Shown: positions 34,988 through 42,802 of the stretch, piece after piece
Layout: each line of letters opens with the position of its first letter
Numbering within the stretch: the first letter of the stretch is position 1
NCBI GenBank assembly: GCA_000703065.1
Contig: JNLK01000001.1
Coordinates: forward strand, 3,308,001-3,372,000
Source: Lachnospiraceae bacterium AC2029
GTDB lineage: Bacteria; Bacillota; Clostridia; Lachnospirales; Lachnospiraceae
Direction: 5' to 3'
DNA: 64,000 nt
The notes under the pieces: model-generated
Databases searched by the model: none
The model's input: the letters and a program-made list of their open reading frames with translations, nothing else
Told to the model about the DNA's origin: nothing
Program-made: the position numbers and the translations under genes

Positions 34988-34999
34988 TTGTGTTAAAAT
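34971..34999 (+). promoter_or_regulatory. Promoter of the 72-residue protein gene
   Basis: TTGCAA (34,971-34,976) and TAAAAT (34,994-34,999) with a 17-base spacer, overlapping the end of lrgB. Confidence 0.65.
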
Positions 35000-35071
35000 G
35001 AACCGGACGGCAGATTCGAAGCCGTAATAGAATTGTTGTCCCCGGCGACAAAGCTTAAGGAGGAGTAAACT

Positions 35072-35290
35072 ATGGATATCAAGGCAAAGGTAACTGAGAT
35101 TGTTGAGAAGATCAAAAGTGATGATAATCTGAAGGATGAATTCAATGAGAACCCGACGAAGGCGATCGAAAAGATCGTAGGTGTGGATCTTCCCGATGAT
35201 ATGGTTAACGGTATCGTTACCGGTGTAAAGGCCAAGCTGACCGGTGACGCATTGAGTGGAGGAATAGATAAGATTAAAGATCTCTTCTAA
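35072..35290 (+). CDS. Small acidic helical protein resembling a Nif11/NHLP leader
   Basis: A 72-residue protein behind AAGGAGGAG. It reads as helix (IKAKVTEIVEKIKSDDN), then LKDEFNENPTKAIEKIVGVDLPDDMVNGIVTGVKAKL split across a turn. The pattern of a leading helix, NPTKAIEK, then VDLPDDMV recalls the leader part of Nif11 and nitrile-hydratase-like RiPP precursors, but there is no Gly-Gly cleavage site, no core peptide and no maturation enzyme nearby. I infer a stand-alone small protein of unknown role. Its own promoter and strong ribosome site suggest good expression. Confidence 0.8.
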   Translation: MDIKAKVTEIVEKIKSDDNLKDEFNENPTKAIEKIVGVDLPDDMVNGIVTGVKAKLTGDALSGGIDKIKDLF

Positions 35291-35443
35291 TTTGCAGGTC
35301 TGAAAATCGAAACTATGTCCTGAAAAAGACGGAATAAAGCGCCGGACGGAATTAGTTGCAAAAAAAAGAGTGAAATCTGAAAAGTTTTATGATATAGTGA
35401 AAATGTTGGATTTTTCATTTTTGTAAAGGATGGAGGAAAAAAG

Positions 35444-36115
35444 ATGAATTGTAATGTATGTGGAGCAGAAATCCCTGCAGGCGCATCTACATGTCCCGTA
35501 TGCGGAGCAGCAGCTCCCGGAGCAGCACCGGAGGGTGGTTATTCCATGGCAGGTGGAAATGCGGCACCGTCGAATCCGTTTGGCGCTGATCCGGCGAATT
35601 TTGCAGCACAGCAGGCAGCTCAGCAGGCACAGCAGGCCCAGGCTTATGGCGGATATGATCCGAATCAGGGAGCTTATGCCGATCCATATGCTCAGCCTAT
35701 GCAGACTGCGTTAGCTCCGATGCCCAAGAAGTCTCACACAGGACTGATCATCGGTATCATTGCAGGTGTTGCTGTTGTAGGCGCACTTGTAGTAATGTGG
35801 GTGCTTGGAGTGTTCGGAGGCGGAAAGGGTACTGATGGTACCTACAAGCTGAATTCTGCGAAGATGTACGGTGTAGAGGTTACCGAGGATCAGCTTTCCA
35901 GTTTTGGTCTGGATGTTAATAAGTTCAAGATTGTCATTAAGGGTGATAAAGCAACTCTTGAGATGGCCGGACAGTCGACGGAAGTTGATGTTAAGTTCTC
36001 CGGCAGCACTGTAACCTTCTCAGGTGGCGGAGAGTCTATCGACGGAACCTATAGCGAGGGTTCGGGAACGATCACAATCTCCTATACCGGAGTTGAAATG
36101 ACATTTAAGAAATAA
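35444..36115 (+). CDS. Zinc-ribbon single-pass membrane protein
   Basis: A 223-residue protein. A zinc ribbon (CNVCGAEIPAGASTCPVCG) is at the start, then a Gln/Ala-rich linker (residues about 48-75), one membrane helix (about 101-125, GLIIGIIAGVAVVGALVVMWVL) and a 90-residue outer domain of beta strands (GTYKLNSA...GDKATLEM...VDVKFSGSTVTFSGGG). That outer domain is shared with the next gene. The layout matches the zinc ribbon plus helix plus sensor of the kinases at the start of the window, without the kinase. Function unknown. A terminator follows at once. Confidence 0.85.
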   Translation: MNCNVCGAEIPAGASTCPVCGAAAPGAAPEGGYSMAGGNAAPSNPFGADPANFAAQQAAQQAQQAQAYGGYDPNQGAYADPYAQPMQTALAPMPKKSHTGLIIGIIAGVAVVGALVVMWVLGVFGGGKGTDGTYKLNSAKMYGVEVTEDQLSSFGLDVNKFKIVIKGDKATLEMAGQSTEVDVKFSGSTVTFSGGGESIDGTYSEGSGTITISYTGVEMTFKK

Positions 36116-36122
36116 CTTATCG

Positions 36123-36151
36123 AACAGGCGGCTGGATCAGCCGCCTGTTTT
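36123..36151 (+). terminator. Terminator after the zinc-ribbon protein
   Basis: A 12-bp stem AACAGGCGGCTG/CAGCCGCCTGTT around GAT, ending in TT and then the next gene's ribosome site. The T-run is short, so read-through into the paralogue is possible. Confidence 0.75.
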
Positions 36152-36166
36152 AAAAGGATGAAGGAT

Positions 36167-36952
36167 ATGAGTGAACAGGAATTCAGGGATCCCTTCGGAC
36201 GATGGGATCCGCAGCAGACAAAGCAGGATACGCCGCCGGAGCAAGGGCAGCAGTATGCGCCGCAGCAGGACGCGCAGTACATCCCTCAGGGCGGACAGCA
36301 GTACGCTTCGCAGCAGGATGCGCAGTATATGCCGCAGCAGGGGCAGCAGTACGCTCCTCAGCAGGATGCACAGTACTCCCCGCAGGGCGGACAGCAGCAG
36401 TACATGCCGCCCAGGCAGGATTATCCCTACATGCCTGACAGCATGAACCAGCCGTATATGCCTCAGCAGCCGGCAGATGGCTATGGTTCGGCGGGCTATG
36501 ATCCGTATCTGGTACATTATACGCCGCAACCGAAGAATACTCCTGCTGAACCGGTACGAAAGAAGAAATCCCATATCGGTATGATCCTGGGGATCGTAGC
36601 GGGTGTTCTTGTTGTGGGAACCGTTATCACCTTCTGGCAGCTTGGTTTCTTTCATTCCAGGAACGGCACCTATGTATGGGATGATTTTTCTGCATTCGGT
36701 CTGTATTCGGAGATTGAGATCAACGGTGACAAGGCGAAGATCACCATGGATTCGAATCCCGCCAGCAAGACCGGAGATACGGCTTATACAGATACCAGAA
36801 CGATAGAGGTGGATGTGTATTTTGACGGGAATACAGTGGAATTTTCGAAGGACGGAAATGTTCTGGTCTGCGAATATGACAGAAAGAACGGAAAGATCAT
36901 ATCCAGAGATGACACTTATGTGCAGGCAGATATTGAGTTTGAAAAGAAATAA
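36167..36952 (+). CDS. Gln-rich single-pass membrane protein, paralogue of the previous gene
   Basis: A 261-residue protein with no zinc ribbon. Residues about 10-95 are Gln/Pro/Tyr-rich with repeats such as GQQYAPQQDAQY. One helix follows (HIGMILGIVAGVLVVGTVITF), then a beta-rich outer domain (GTYVWDD...GDKAKITM...VDVYFDGNTVEF) that parallels the domain of the previous protein. I prefer ATG 36,167, nine bases after AAAAGG, over ATG 36,158, which is too close. The Gln-rich linker resembles that of the FHA protein at 1,633. Function unknown. Confidence 0.82.
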   Translation: MSEQEFRDPFGRWDPQQTKQDTPPEQGQQYAPQQDAQYIPQGGQQYASQQDAQYMPQQGQQYAPQQDAQYSPQGGQQQYMPPRQDYPYMPDSMNQPYMPQQPADGYGSAGYDPYLVHYTPQPKNTPAEPVRKKKSHIGMILGIVAGVLVVGTVITFWQLGFFHSRNGTYVWDDFSAFGLYSEIEINGDKAKITMDSNPASKTGDTAYTDTRTIEVDVYFDGNTVEFSKDGNVLVCEYDRKNGKIISRDDTYVQADIEFEKK

Positions 36953-36970
36953 AGGATTGGGAGACAGAAG

Positions 36971-38020
36971 ATGAACTGGAGAGACTATGTAAGACCGGTA
37001 GAACCCTATACACCGGGGGAACAGCCGAAGGATGCGGATGTGATCAAACTGAACACCAACGAGAATCCCTATGGGCCATCCGCCAGGGTGCAGTCCTGTG
37101 TACAGGACTTTGATCTTCTTCGGAAGTACCCGGATCCTGCAGCTACGGATCTGGTGGACGCACTGGCTGAGTTCCATGGAGTGGATCCGGCACAGGTTTT
37201 CGTGGGAGTCGGAAGTGATGACGTTCTTGGTATGGCATTTCTTACCTTCTTCAATTCCGATCGTCCGGTACTTTTCCCGGATATCACTTATTCCTTCTAT
37301 CCTGTATGGGCGGAGCTTTATAAGATCCCCTTTAAGACAAAGCCTCTGACGGAGGATTTCCGGATCCTTCCGGAGGATTACAGTGAGGAGAACGGAGGAG
37401 TGATCTTCCCGAACCCCAATGCACCCACAGCCAGATTGCTGGAGCTGTCTGTCGTTGAAGAGATCGTTCAGGCGAATCGTGACAGTGTTGTGATCGTGGA
37501 TGAGGCATATATCGATTTTGCTCCGGAGGGAAGCTCGGCGCTTTCTCTTGTGGACAGGTATGACAATCTTCTGGTGGTCCGGACATTTTCCAAATCCCGC
37601 TCCATGGCAGGACTCCGGATCGGTTATGCTATCGGACAGAAGGAGCTGATCGATGCCATGCAGGCCGTGAAGTATTCCTACAATTCCTATACCATGAACC
37701 GGCCGTCCATCCTGTACGGCTGTGCTTCGGTTGCGGATGATGATTATTTCAGGAAGACCATCTCCATGATCATTGCTACGAGAGAGCGTTTCGCAAAGGC
37801 ACTGGAGGAGATGGACTTCACAGTGATCCCTTCTGCGGCTAATTTTGTTTTTGCATCTCACAGGACGATCCCTGCCCGGGAGATCTTTGAGAAGGCAAAA
37901 GAGAAGAAGATATTTTTCCGCTATTTCAACCTGCCGCGGATCGACAATTTTCTGCGTATTACAATAGGGACAGATGCGGAAATGGATACGGTCATAAAAT
38001 TTTTAAGTGACTTGACATAA
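36971..38020 (+). CDS. hisC: Histidinol-phosphate aminotransferase
   Basis: A 349-residue class II PLP aminotransferase. It has LNTNENPYGPS, the family's N-terminal signature, FPNPNAPTA, VIVDEAYIDF, and the PLP Lys in TFSKSRSMAGLRIGYA. It transfers an amino group to imidazole-acetol phosphate in histidine synthesis, and similar enzymes can also act on aromatic keto acids. No other his gene is nearby. Its stop overlaps the promoter of rny. Confidence 0.95.
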   Translation: MNWRDYVRPVEPYTPGEQPKDADVIKLNTNENPYGPSARVQSCVQDFDLLRKYPDPAATDLVDALAEFHGVDPAQVFVGVGSDDVLGMAFLTFFNSDRPVLFPDITYSFYPVWAELYKIPFKTKPLTEDFRILPEDYSEENGGVIFPNPNAPTARLLELSVVEEIVQANRDSVVIVDEAYIDFAPEGSSALSLVDRYDNLLVVRTFSKSRSMAGLRIGYAIGQKELIDAMQAVKYSYNSYTMNRPSILYGCASVADDDYFRKTISMIIATRERFAKALEEMDFTVIPSAANFVFASHRTIPAREIFEKAKEKKIFFRYFNLPRIDNFLRITIGTDAEMDTVIKFLSDLT

Positions 38021-38040
38021 CGCAAAAAAAATTATATCAT
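38012..38040 (+). promoter_or_regulatory. Promoter of rny
   Basis: Perfect TTGACA (38,012-38,017), 17-base spacer, TATCAT (38,035-38,040). The spacer contains the hisC stop codon and an A-tract. Confidence 0.8.
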
Positions 38041-38097
38041 TAATCTGTTGTACTTTTCTAAAAAGTACGGCAAAAAACTAAATAAGGAGGTGCTCCT

Positions 38098-39648
38098 GTG
38101 GAACTGTCTACCATAATCATCTGTGCTATCATAGTAATTGTGGCAGTTGTTCTTACATGGTTTGTCGCTATCGCATACCGCAAGAATATTGCAGAAGCGA
38201 AGATCGGCAAGGCAGAGGACAAGGCCAGAGAGATTATAGATGAAGCCCTGAAGGATGCTGAGACGAAGAAGCGTGATATACTTCTTACGGCCAAGGAAGA
38301 AGCTTTGAAGACAAAGAACGACCTTGACAAGGAAGTAAAGGAACGTCGAAACGAGATTCAGCGTATGGAGAAGCGGGTTCTGTCGAGAGAGGAAAATCTT
38401 GACAAGAAGAGCGACACTCTGGAGCGGAGAGAGCAGTCTTTATCCGCGAGAGAGTCGAATCTGTCGAGAAAACAGGCCGAGATCGAGGAACTGTCAGCAA
38501 AGAGACAACAGGAACTGGAGAGAATCTCCGGACTCACCTCTGAACAGGCAAAGGAATATTTGCTTCGGACTGTGGAAGATGAAGTAAAGCATGAAACCGC
38601 AGTCATGATTAAGGAAATGGAATCCAGAGCAAAAGAAGAGGCCGACAAGAAGGCCAGGGAATACGTGGTGACCGCCATCCAGAAATGTGCGGCAGACGTT
38701 GTTTCCGAGTCGACCATTTCGCTTGTACAGCTGCCGAATGACGACATGAAGGGTCGTATCATCGGACGTGAAGGACGTAATATCCGGACATTGGAAACAC
38801 TGACCGGAGTTGACCTGATCATCGATGATACTCCGGAAGCGGTTGTACTTTCCAGCTTTGATCCGGTGCGCAGGGAGGTTGCCCGTATCGCACTTGAGAA
38901 GCTGATCGTGGACGGACGGATCCATCCGGCCAGAATCGAGGAAATGGTTGAGAAGGCCAAGAAGGAAGTGGAGACCATGATGCGCGAGGAAGGTGAAGCG
39001 GCTACTCTTGAAGTAGGTGTGCATGGCCTTCATCCCGAACTGGTCAAGCTCCTGGGCCGTATGAAATTCCGTACCAGTTATGGTCAGAATGCTCTGAAGC
39101 ATTCCGTTGAAGTCGCAGAACTCAGCGGACTCATCGCCGGCGAGATCGGTGAAGATGTGAAGCTGGCGAAGCGTGCAGGTCTTTTGCATGATATCGGTAA
39201 ATCCATCGATCATGAGATGGAAGGCTCACATGTAACCATTGGTGTGGATATTTGTCGAAAGTACAAGGAGAATGCTACGGTCATCAATTCCGTTGCTTCC
39301 CACCACGGAGACTGTGAAGCTGAGTCGCTGATCGCCTGCATCGTACAGGCGGCAGATACCATATCCGCTGCACGTCCCGGCGCACGCCGTGAGACACTTG
39401 AGACCTATACGACAAGACTTACAAAACTTGAAAGCATCGCAAATGAATTTAAGGGTGTTGACAAGTCCTTTGCTATTCAGGCAGGTAGAGAGATCCGGGT
39501 GATGGTAGTTCCTGAGCATGTTACCGATGCCGATATGGTGATCCTCGCAAGAGATATTTCCAAGCGCATCGAGGACGAACTGGAATACCCCGGTCAGATC
39601 AAGGTCAGCTTGATCCGGGAATCCAGAGTCACGGATTATGCAAAGTAA
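38098..39648 (+). CDS. rny: Ribonuclease Y
   Basis: A 516-residue membrane endoribonuclease that starts mRNA decay in Firmicutes. Order: membrane helix (about 5-25), long coiled coil (about 30-190), KH domain with GREGRN near 222-227, and HD domain with HSVEVAEL and [10 protein letters not shown] that holds the metal ions. Length is standard. The start codon is GTG at 38,098, placed seven bases after AAGGAGG. It has its own promoter and terminator. Confidence 0.97.
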   Translation: MELSTIIICAIIVIVAVVLTWFVAIAYRKNIAEAKIGKAEDKAREIIDEALKDAETKKRDILLTAKEEALKTKNDLDKEVKERRNEIQRMEKRVLSREENLDKKSDTLERREQSLSARESNLSRKQAEIEELSAKRQQELERISGLTSEQAKEYLLRTVEDEVKHETAVMIKEMESRAKEEADKKAREYVVTAIQKCAADVVSESTISLVQLPNDDMKGRIIGREGRNIRTLETLTGVDLIIDDTPEAVVLSSFDPVRREVARIALEKLIVDGRIHPARIEEMVEKAKKEVETMMREEGEAATLEVGVHGLHPELVKLLGRMKFRTSYGQNALKHSVEVAELSGLIAGEIGEDVKLAKRAGLLHDIGKSIDHEMEGSHVTIGVDICRKYKENATVINSVASHHGDCEAESLIACIVQAADTISAARPGARRETLETYTTRLTKLESIANEFKGVDKSFAIQAGREIRVMVVPEHVTDADMVILARDISKRIEDELEYPGQIKVSLIRESRVTDYAK

Positions 39649-39663
39649 GAGTACTTGCAAGAG

Positions 39664-39691
39664 AAAGGAATACCCATGGGTATTCCTTTTT
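39664..39691 (+). terminator. Terminator of rny
   Basis: The palindrome AAAGGAATACCC/GGGTATTCCTTT, 10-12 bp, runs into five Ts, 16 bases after the rny stop. Confidence 0.9.
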
Positions 39692-39797
39692 CTGTTTCAT
39701 CTGCCGGTTGGCACGACATCGAGGAGAGAGGCCTCCTACACGGTCTGACGGTATCAGCTGAATGCTACTTACTGACATTTCAGAAAGGGAGAAAAAG

Positions 39798-40346
39798 ATG
39801 AAGAAGACGAAACGATTGGACCGGATCCTGAAATATGAAGCACACCGGGTAAAGGTATACGAGGATGTGCTGGAGTTTCCGGACGGAACCGTCCGACATT
39901 ACGATTATGTGAAGAACCGGGATGGTGCGGCCATTCTTCTGGTGGATGAGGAAGAAAAGGTCCTTCTTGTCCGTCAGTATCGAAATGTGGAGGATGACTT
40001 CACTCTGGAGATCCCTGCAGGCGTCATGGATCCGGAGGATGCAACGCCTGAAGTGACTGCGGTACGGGAAGCGAAGGAGGAGACCGGTTTCTATCCTCAG
40101 AAGGTTTTTCCGGTCGGCAGGGTGCTGAATGCCGCGGGTCTTTTTGATGAACACACCAGTATTTTTCTTGGAACGGAGCTGGTGGAGGAAAAACTGGAAG
40201 CGGATCCGGAGGAGTCCATCGAGGTTGTCAGAGTACCGTTTCGGGAAGCGGTTCAGATGATCTACGACGGTGCGATCATTGACGGAAAGACCATCATTGC
40301 ATTACTTGCTTTTCAGGATGTAAAAAATCGTAAAATTTTTTTCTGA
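39798..40346 (+). CDS. NUDIX hydrolase, ADP-ribose pyrophosphatase type
   Basis: A 182-residue protein with the NUDIX box ending REAKEETGF (Gly about 77, Glu catalytic cluster) and the upstream ILLVDEEEKVLLVRQYR strand, closest to ADP-ribose pyrophosphatases (NudF type). It should hydrolyse ADP-ribose to AMP and ribose 5-phosphate. AAAGGGAG at 39,784 sets the ATG at 39,798; the frame is open 12 codons more. It lies alone between a terminator and the xerD leader. Confidence 0.9.
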   Translation: MKKTKRLDRILKYEAHRVKVYEDVLEFPDGTVRHYDYVKNRDGAAILLVDEEEKVLLVRQYRNVEDDFTLEIPAGVMDPEDATPEVTAVREAKEETGFYPQKVFPVGRVLNAAGLFDEHTSIFLGTELVEEKLEADPEESIEVVRVPFREAVQMIYDGAIIDGKTIIALLAFQDVKNRKIFF

Positions 40347-40394
40347 GAGGAAATCACAACATTTAGTGCCCGTTTACATAGCGTCCACCTTATC

Positions 40395-40437
40395 TCGCGG
40401 AAAATGCCCGCGAAGCCTTTATTTATAAGGGTTTCGC
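40395..40437 (+). promoter_or_regulatory. Two overlapping alternative hairpins before the xerD promoter
   Basis: Hairpin A pairs TCGCGG (40,395-400) with CCGCGA (40,408-413). Hairpin B pairs GCGAAGCCTTT (40,410-420) with AAGGGTTTCGC (40,427-437). They share 40,410-413 and cannot both form. An A-tract follows, with no T-run. The rest of 40,347-40,562 holds only the xerD promoter. Confidence 0.45.
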
Positions 40438-40450
40438 AAAAAAAATGTTA

Positions 40451-40479
40451 TTGATTTTATGTAAATTTGTAATTATACT
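40451..40479 (+). promoter_or_regulatory. Promoter of xerD
   Basis: TTGATT (40,451-456) and TATACT (40,474-479) with a 17-base spacer, about 84 bases before the start. Confidence 0.75.
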
Positions 40480-40562
40480 GTAACATATAAGCAAAGGAGT
40501 ATGAGTTGGCGCTCATAGAATTATGTAAATACTTCTTTGCAGGGGTTATTCATTAGGGGTAA

Positions 40563-41456
40563 ATGATGGAACAATTGATTGAATCTTATATCACTTACTT
40601 GCATGAGGTAAAACATGCAAGCCAGAATACAATTCAATCTTATAGGCGTGATCTATGTAAGATGAAGGAGTATTTCCTTGAGAACGGGATTACGGATGTG
40701 AAGGATGTTACTTCCACATCCCTTGGTTCGTATGTGCTTTATCTGGAGAATTTCGGAATGAGTTCGGCTACAGTCTCCAGAAGTATTGCCAGCATCCGTT
40801 CTTTTTTTCTGTTCCTTCTGGGACGGGGACTGGTGCAGGGAAATCCGACGGAACAGATCAAGCCGCCGAAGGTTGAGAAGAAGGCACCGAACGTTCTTAC
40901 GGTTGAGGAGGTTACGCTTCTGCTTCAACAGCCTCGTGGTAAGTCTCCGAAGGAGATCAGGGACAAGGCAATGCTGGAACTCCTCTATGGTACCGGACTT
41001 CGTGTATCCGAGCTGATCTCACTGAAGGTTGACGATCCGAATCTTTCCATGGGCTATATTGAGTGTAACTGTGCCGGTAAATCCAGGATCATTCCCATCG
41101 AGGACGCCGCGATCGCAGCACTGAAAGAGTATCTGGAAGACGCGAGACCGAAGATGGCAAAACAGAGCGAATACCTCTTCGTTAATGTAAAGGGAGAGGA
41201 GATGTCCCGCCAGGGCTTCTGGAAGCTGCTGAAGGCATATGCCAAGAAGGCACATATCGAAAAGGATATCACACCTCATATGATCCGTCACAGCTTCGCA
41301 TCTCATATGGTGAATAACGGAGCGGATCTGCATGCGGTGCAGGAAATGCTCGGGCATTCGGATATTTCTACAACGCAGATCTACCTGTCCGGTAAATTGG
41401 GACATTTGAAGGAAGTATATGATAAGGCACATCCGCGTGCCGGAAAGAAAGCTTGA
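40563..41456 (+). CDS. xerD: Tyrosine recombinase XerD
   Basis: A 297-residue recombinase with the SAM-like N-terminal DNA-binding domain and a C-terminal catalytic domain. Catalytic residues are Arg147 (GTGLRVSE), Lys173, His239, Arg242 (HMIRHSFASH), His265 (LGHSDIST) and the nucleophile Tyr274. Length and lack of extra domains fit XerD, which resolves chromosome dimers at dif with XerC, rather than a phage integrase. No attachment-site repeats or phage genes are near. The start could also be the second ATG at 40,566. Confidence 0.93.
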   Translation: MMEQLIESYITYLHEVKHASQNTIQSYRRDLCKMKEYFLENGITDVKDVTSTSLGSYVLYLENFGMSSATVSRSIASIRSFFLFLLGRGLVQGNPTEQIKPPKVEKKAPNVLTVEEVTLLLQQPRGKSPKEIRDKAMLELLYGTGLRVSELISLKVDDPNLSMGYIECNCAGKSRIIPIEDAAIAALKEYLEDARPKMAKQSEYLFVNVKGEEMSRQGFWKLLKAYAKKAHIEKDITPHMIRHSFASHMVNNGADLHAVQEMLGHSDISTTQIYLSGKLGHLKEVYDKAHPRAGKKA

Positions 41457-41459
41457 TGG

Positions 41460-41484
41460 AGAGCCCACGGTCAGTGGGCTCTTA
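41460..41484 (+). terminator. Terminator of xerD
   Basis: AGAGCCCAC/GTGGGCTCT, 9 bp around GGTCA, followed by TTATCGTTT, directly after the xerD stop. Confidence 0.75.
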
Positions 41485-41587
41485 TCGTTTGTGCGGTAAG
41501 GGTGTCAGGCGAGTATCGTGCCTGCATGAATGCTCATTTGGTGCCTGATAGAAATTAATCCGTAATGGTGTTAGAAGGAGGAAATAC

Positions 41588-42661
41588 ATGGCAGGATCGA
41601 TCTTTGGAAAAGTGCTTACGATGACAACCTGGGGTGAATCTCACGGGGCGGGAATCGGTGTGGTTGTGGACGGCTGTCCAGCCGGGCTTTCCATTTCGGA
41701 GGAGTATATCCAGGATATGCTGGACCGGCGGAAACCGGGAGGACGTGATTTCGCCACGCCGCGTCAGGAGGCGGACCTTGTAAAGATCCTGTCCGGAGTA
41801 TTTGAAGGAAAGACGACAGGCACTCCGATCTCCATGATGATAGAGAATACTTCTCAGAGGTCAGGCGATTATGGAAATCTTGCAACCACCTATCGGCCGG
41901 GACATGCCGATTATGGTTTTGATGCTAAGTACGGTTTCAGGGATTACCGGGGAGGCGGAAGATCCTCCGGACGGGAAACTGCCGGAAGAGTGGCTGCAGG
42001 AGCCATCGCGGCGAAGCTGCTGGAGGAATACGGCATATCGGTTTCTGCGTATGTCAGTGCTATCGGGACGGTAGTTTGTGATCCGAAGCGCTTTGATCCT
42101 GAAGAGATCAGAAGAAATGCACTCTGTATGCCGGATGCGGAAGCTGCAGAACGCGCATCTCTATATCTGAGGAAGCTGATGGAGGATCAGGATTCCTCCG
42201 GAAGCGAAGTGACCTGTGTTGTGAAGGGGGTTCCGGCCGGGATCGGTGAACCGGTTTTCGATAAACTGGATGCACGCCTCGGTCAGGCAATCTTCTCCAT
42301 CGGAGCGGTGAAGGCTGTGGAGATCGGGGACGGAACCGACGTAGTTAAAAGCAGAGGATCCGAAAATAATGACGGCTTCTGCATAAAGGACGGAAAGGTT
42401 TCCAAGAAGACAAACCATTCCGGAGGGATCCTGGGAGGAATCAGTGATGGAAGCGATATCCTGATCCGAGCCTCATTTAAACCGACTCCTTCTATCTTTA
42501 AGGAGCAGGATACCGTAAATGCCTCCGGGGAGGAAGTGAAACTGTCCATTCGCGGAAGGCATGATCCTGTGATCGGCCCCCGGGCATCCGTTGTTGTTGA
42601 AGCCATGACGGCATTTACCATCGCAGATCTTCTTCTGATCAATCGTTGCAGTAAGCTGTAA
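41588..42661 (+). CDS. aroC: Chorismate synthase
   Basis: A 357-residue FMN-dependent enzyme producing chorismate from EPSP, the last shared step of aromatic amino-acid synthesis. Signatures are TTWGESHG, PGHADYGF, YRGGGRSSGRETAGRVAAG and RGRHDPVIGPRA. Length is normal. GAAGGAGGAAATAC precedes the ATG. No other aro gene is adjacent. The 125-base leader contains an inverted repeat (TGTCAGGC near 41,501 with GCCTGATA near 41,543) that competes with a shorter CAGGC/GCCTG hairpin. Confidence 0.97.
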   Translation: MAGSIFGKVLTMTTWGESHGAGIGVVVDGCPAGLSISEEYIQDMLDRRKPGGRDFATPRQEADLVKILSGVFEGKTTGTPISMMIENTSQRSGDYGNLATTYRPGHADYGFDAKYGFRDYRGGGRSSGRETAGRVAAGAIAAKLLEEYGISVSAYVSAIGTVVCDPKRFDPEEIRRNALCMPDAEAAERASLYLRKLMEDQDSSGSEVTCVVKGVPAGIGEPVFDKLDARLGQAIFSIGAVKAVEIGDGTDVVKSRGSENNDGFCIKDGKVSKKTNHSGGILGGISDGSDILIRASFKPTPSIFKEQDTVNASGEEVKLSIRGRHDPVIGPRASVVVEAMTAFTIADLLLINRCSKL

Positions 42662-42734
42662 TGAGACCGGTTCCTCTGCCGCCGGATATGGACGGCATCG
42701 CTTCGTTCATTCCGGAACGGGAAATATTTTCTGC

Positions 42735-42763
42735 TTGCAAGGCGAAAAAAATTGGTGTATAGT
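42735..42763 (+). promoter_or_regulatory. Promoter of topA
   Basis: TTGCAA (42,735-740), 17-base A-rich spacer, TATAGT (42,758-763), 40 bases before the topA ATG. Confidence 0.8.
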
Positions 42764-42802
42764 TTGTCTCGTTTTAAGGAATATGAATCAGAGGAGAAGG
42801 CA

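Noticed and set aside
35072-35290. RiPP precursor peptide
   Set aside because: No cleavage motif, core peptide or modification and export genes lie nearby; only the leader-like part is seen.
36953-36970. T-box before hisC
   Set aside because: Only 18 bases separate hisC from the previous gene, so there is no room for a T-box.
36137-37861. Long minus-strand open frame of about 570 codons
   Set aside because: It spans two convincing plus-strand genes and their gap, with an Arg/Leu/Ile-rich improbable protein. It is a shadow.
40563-41456. Phage or integrative-element integrase
   Set aside because: The protein has XerD length and motifs; no attachment repeats, tRNA target or phage genes are adjacent.
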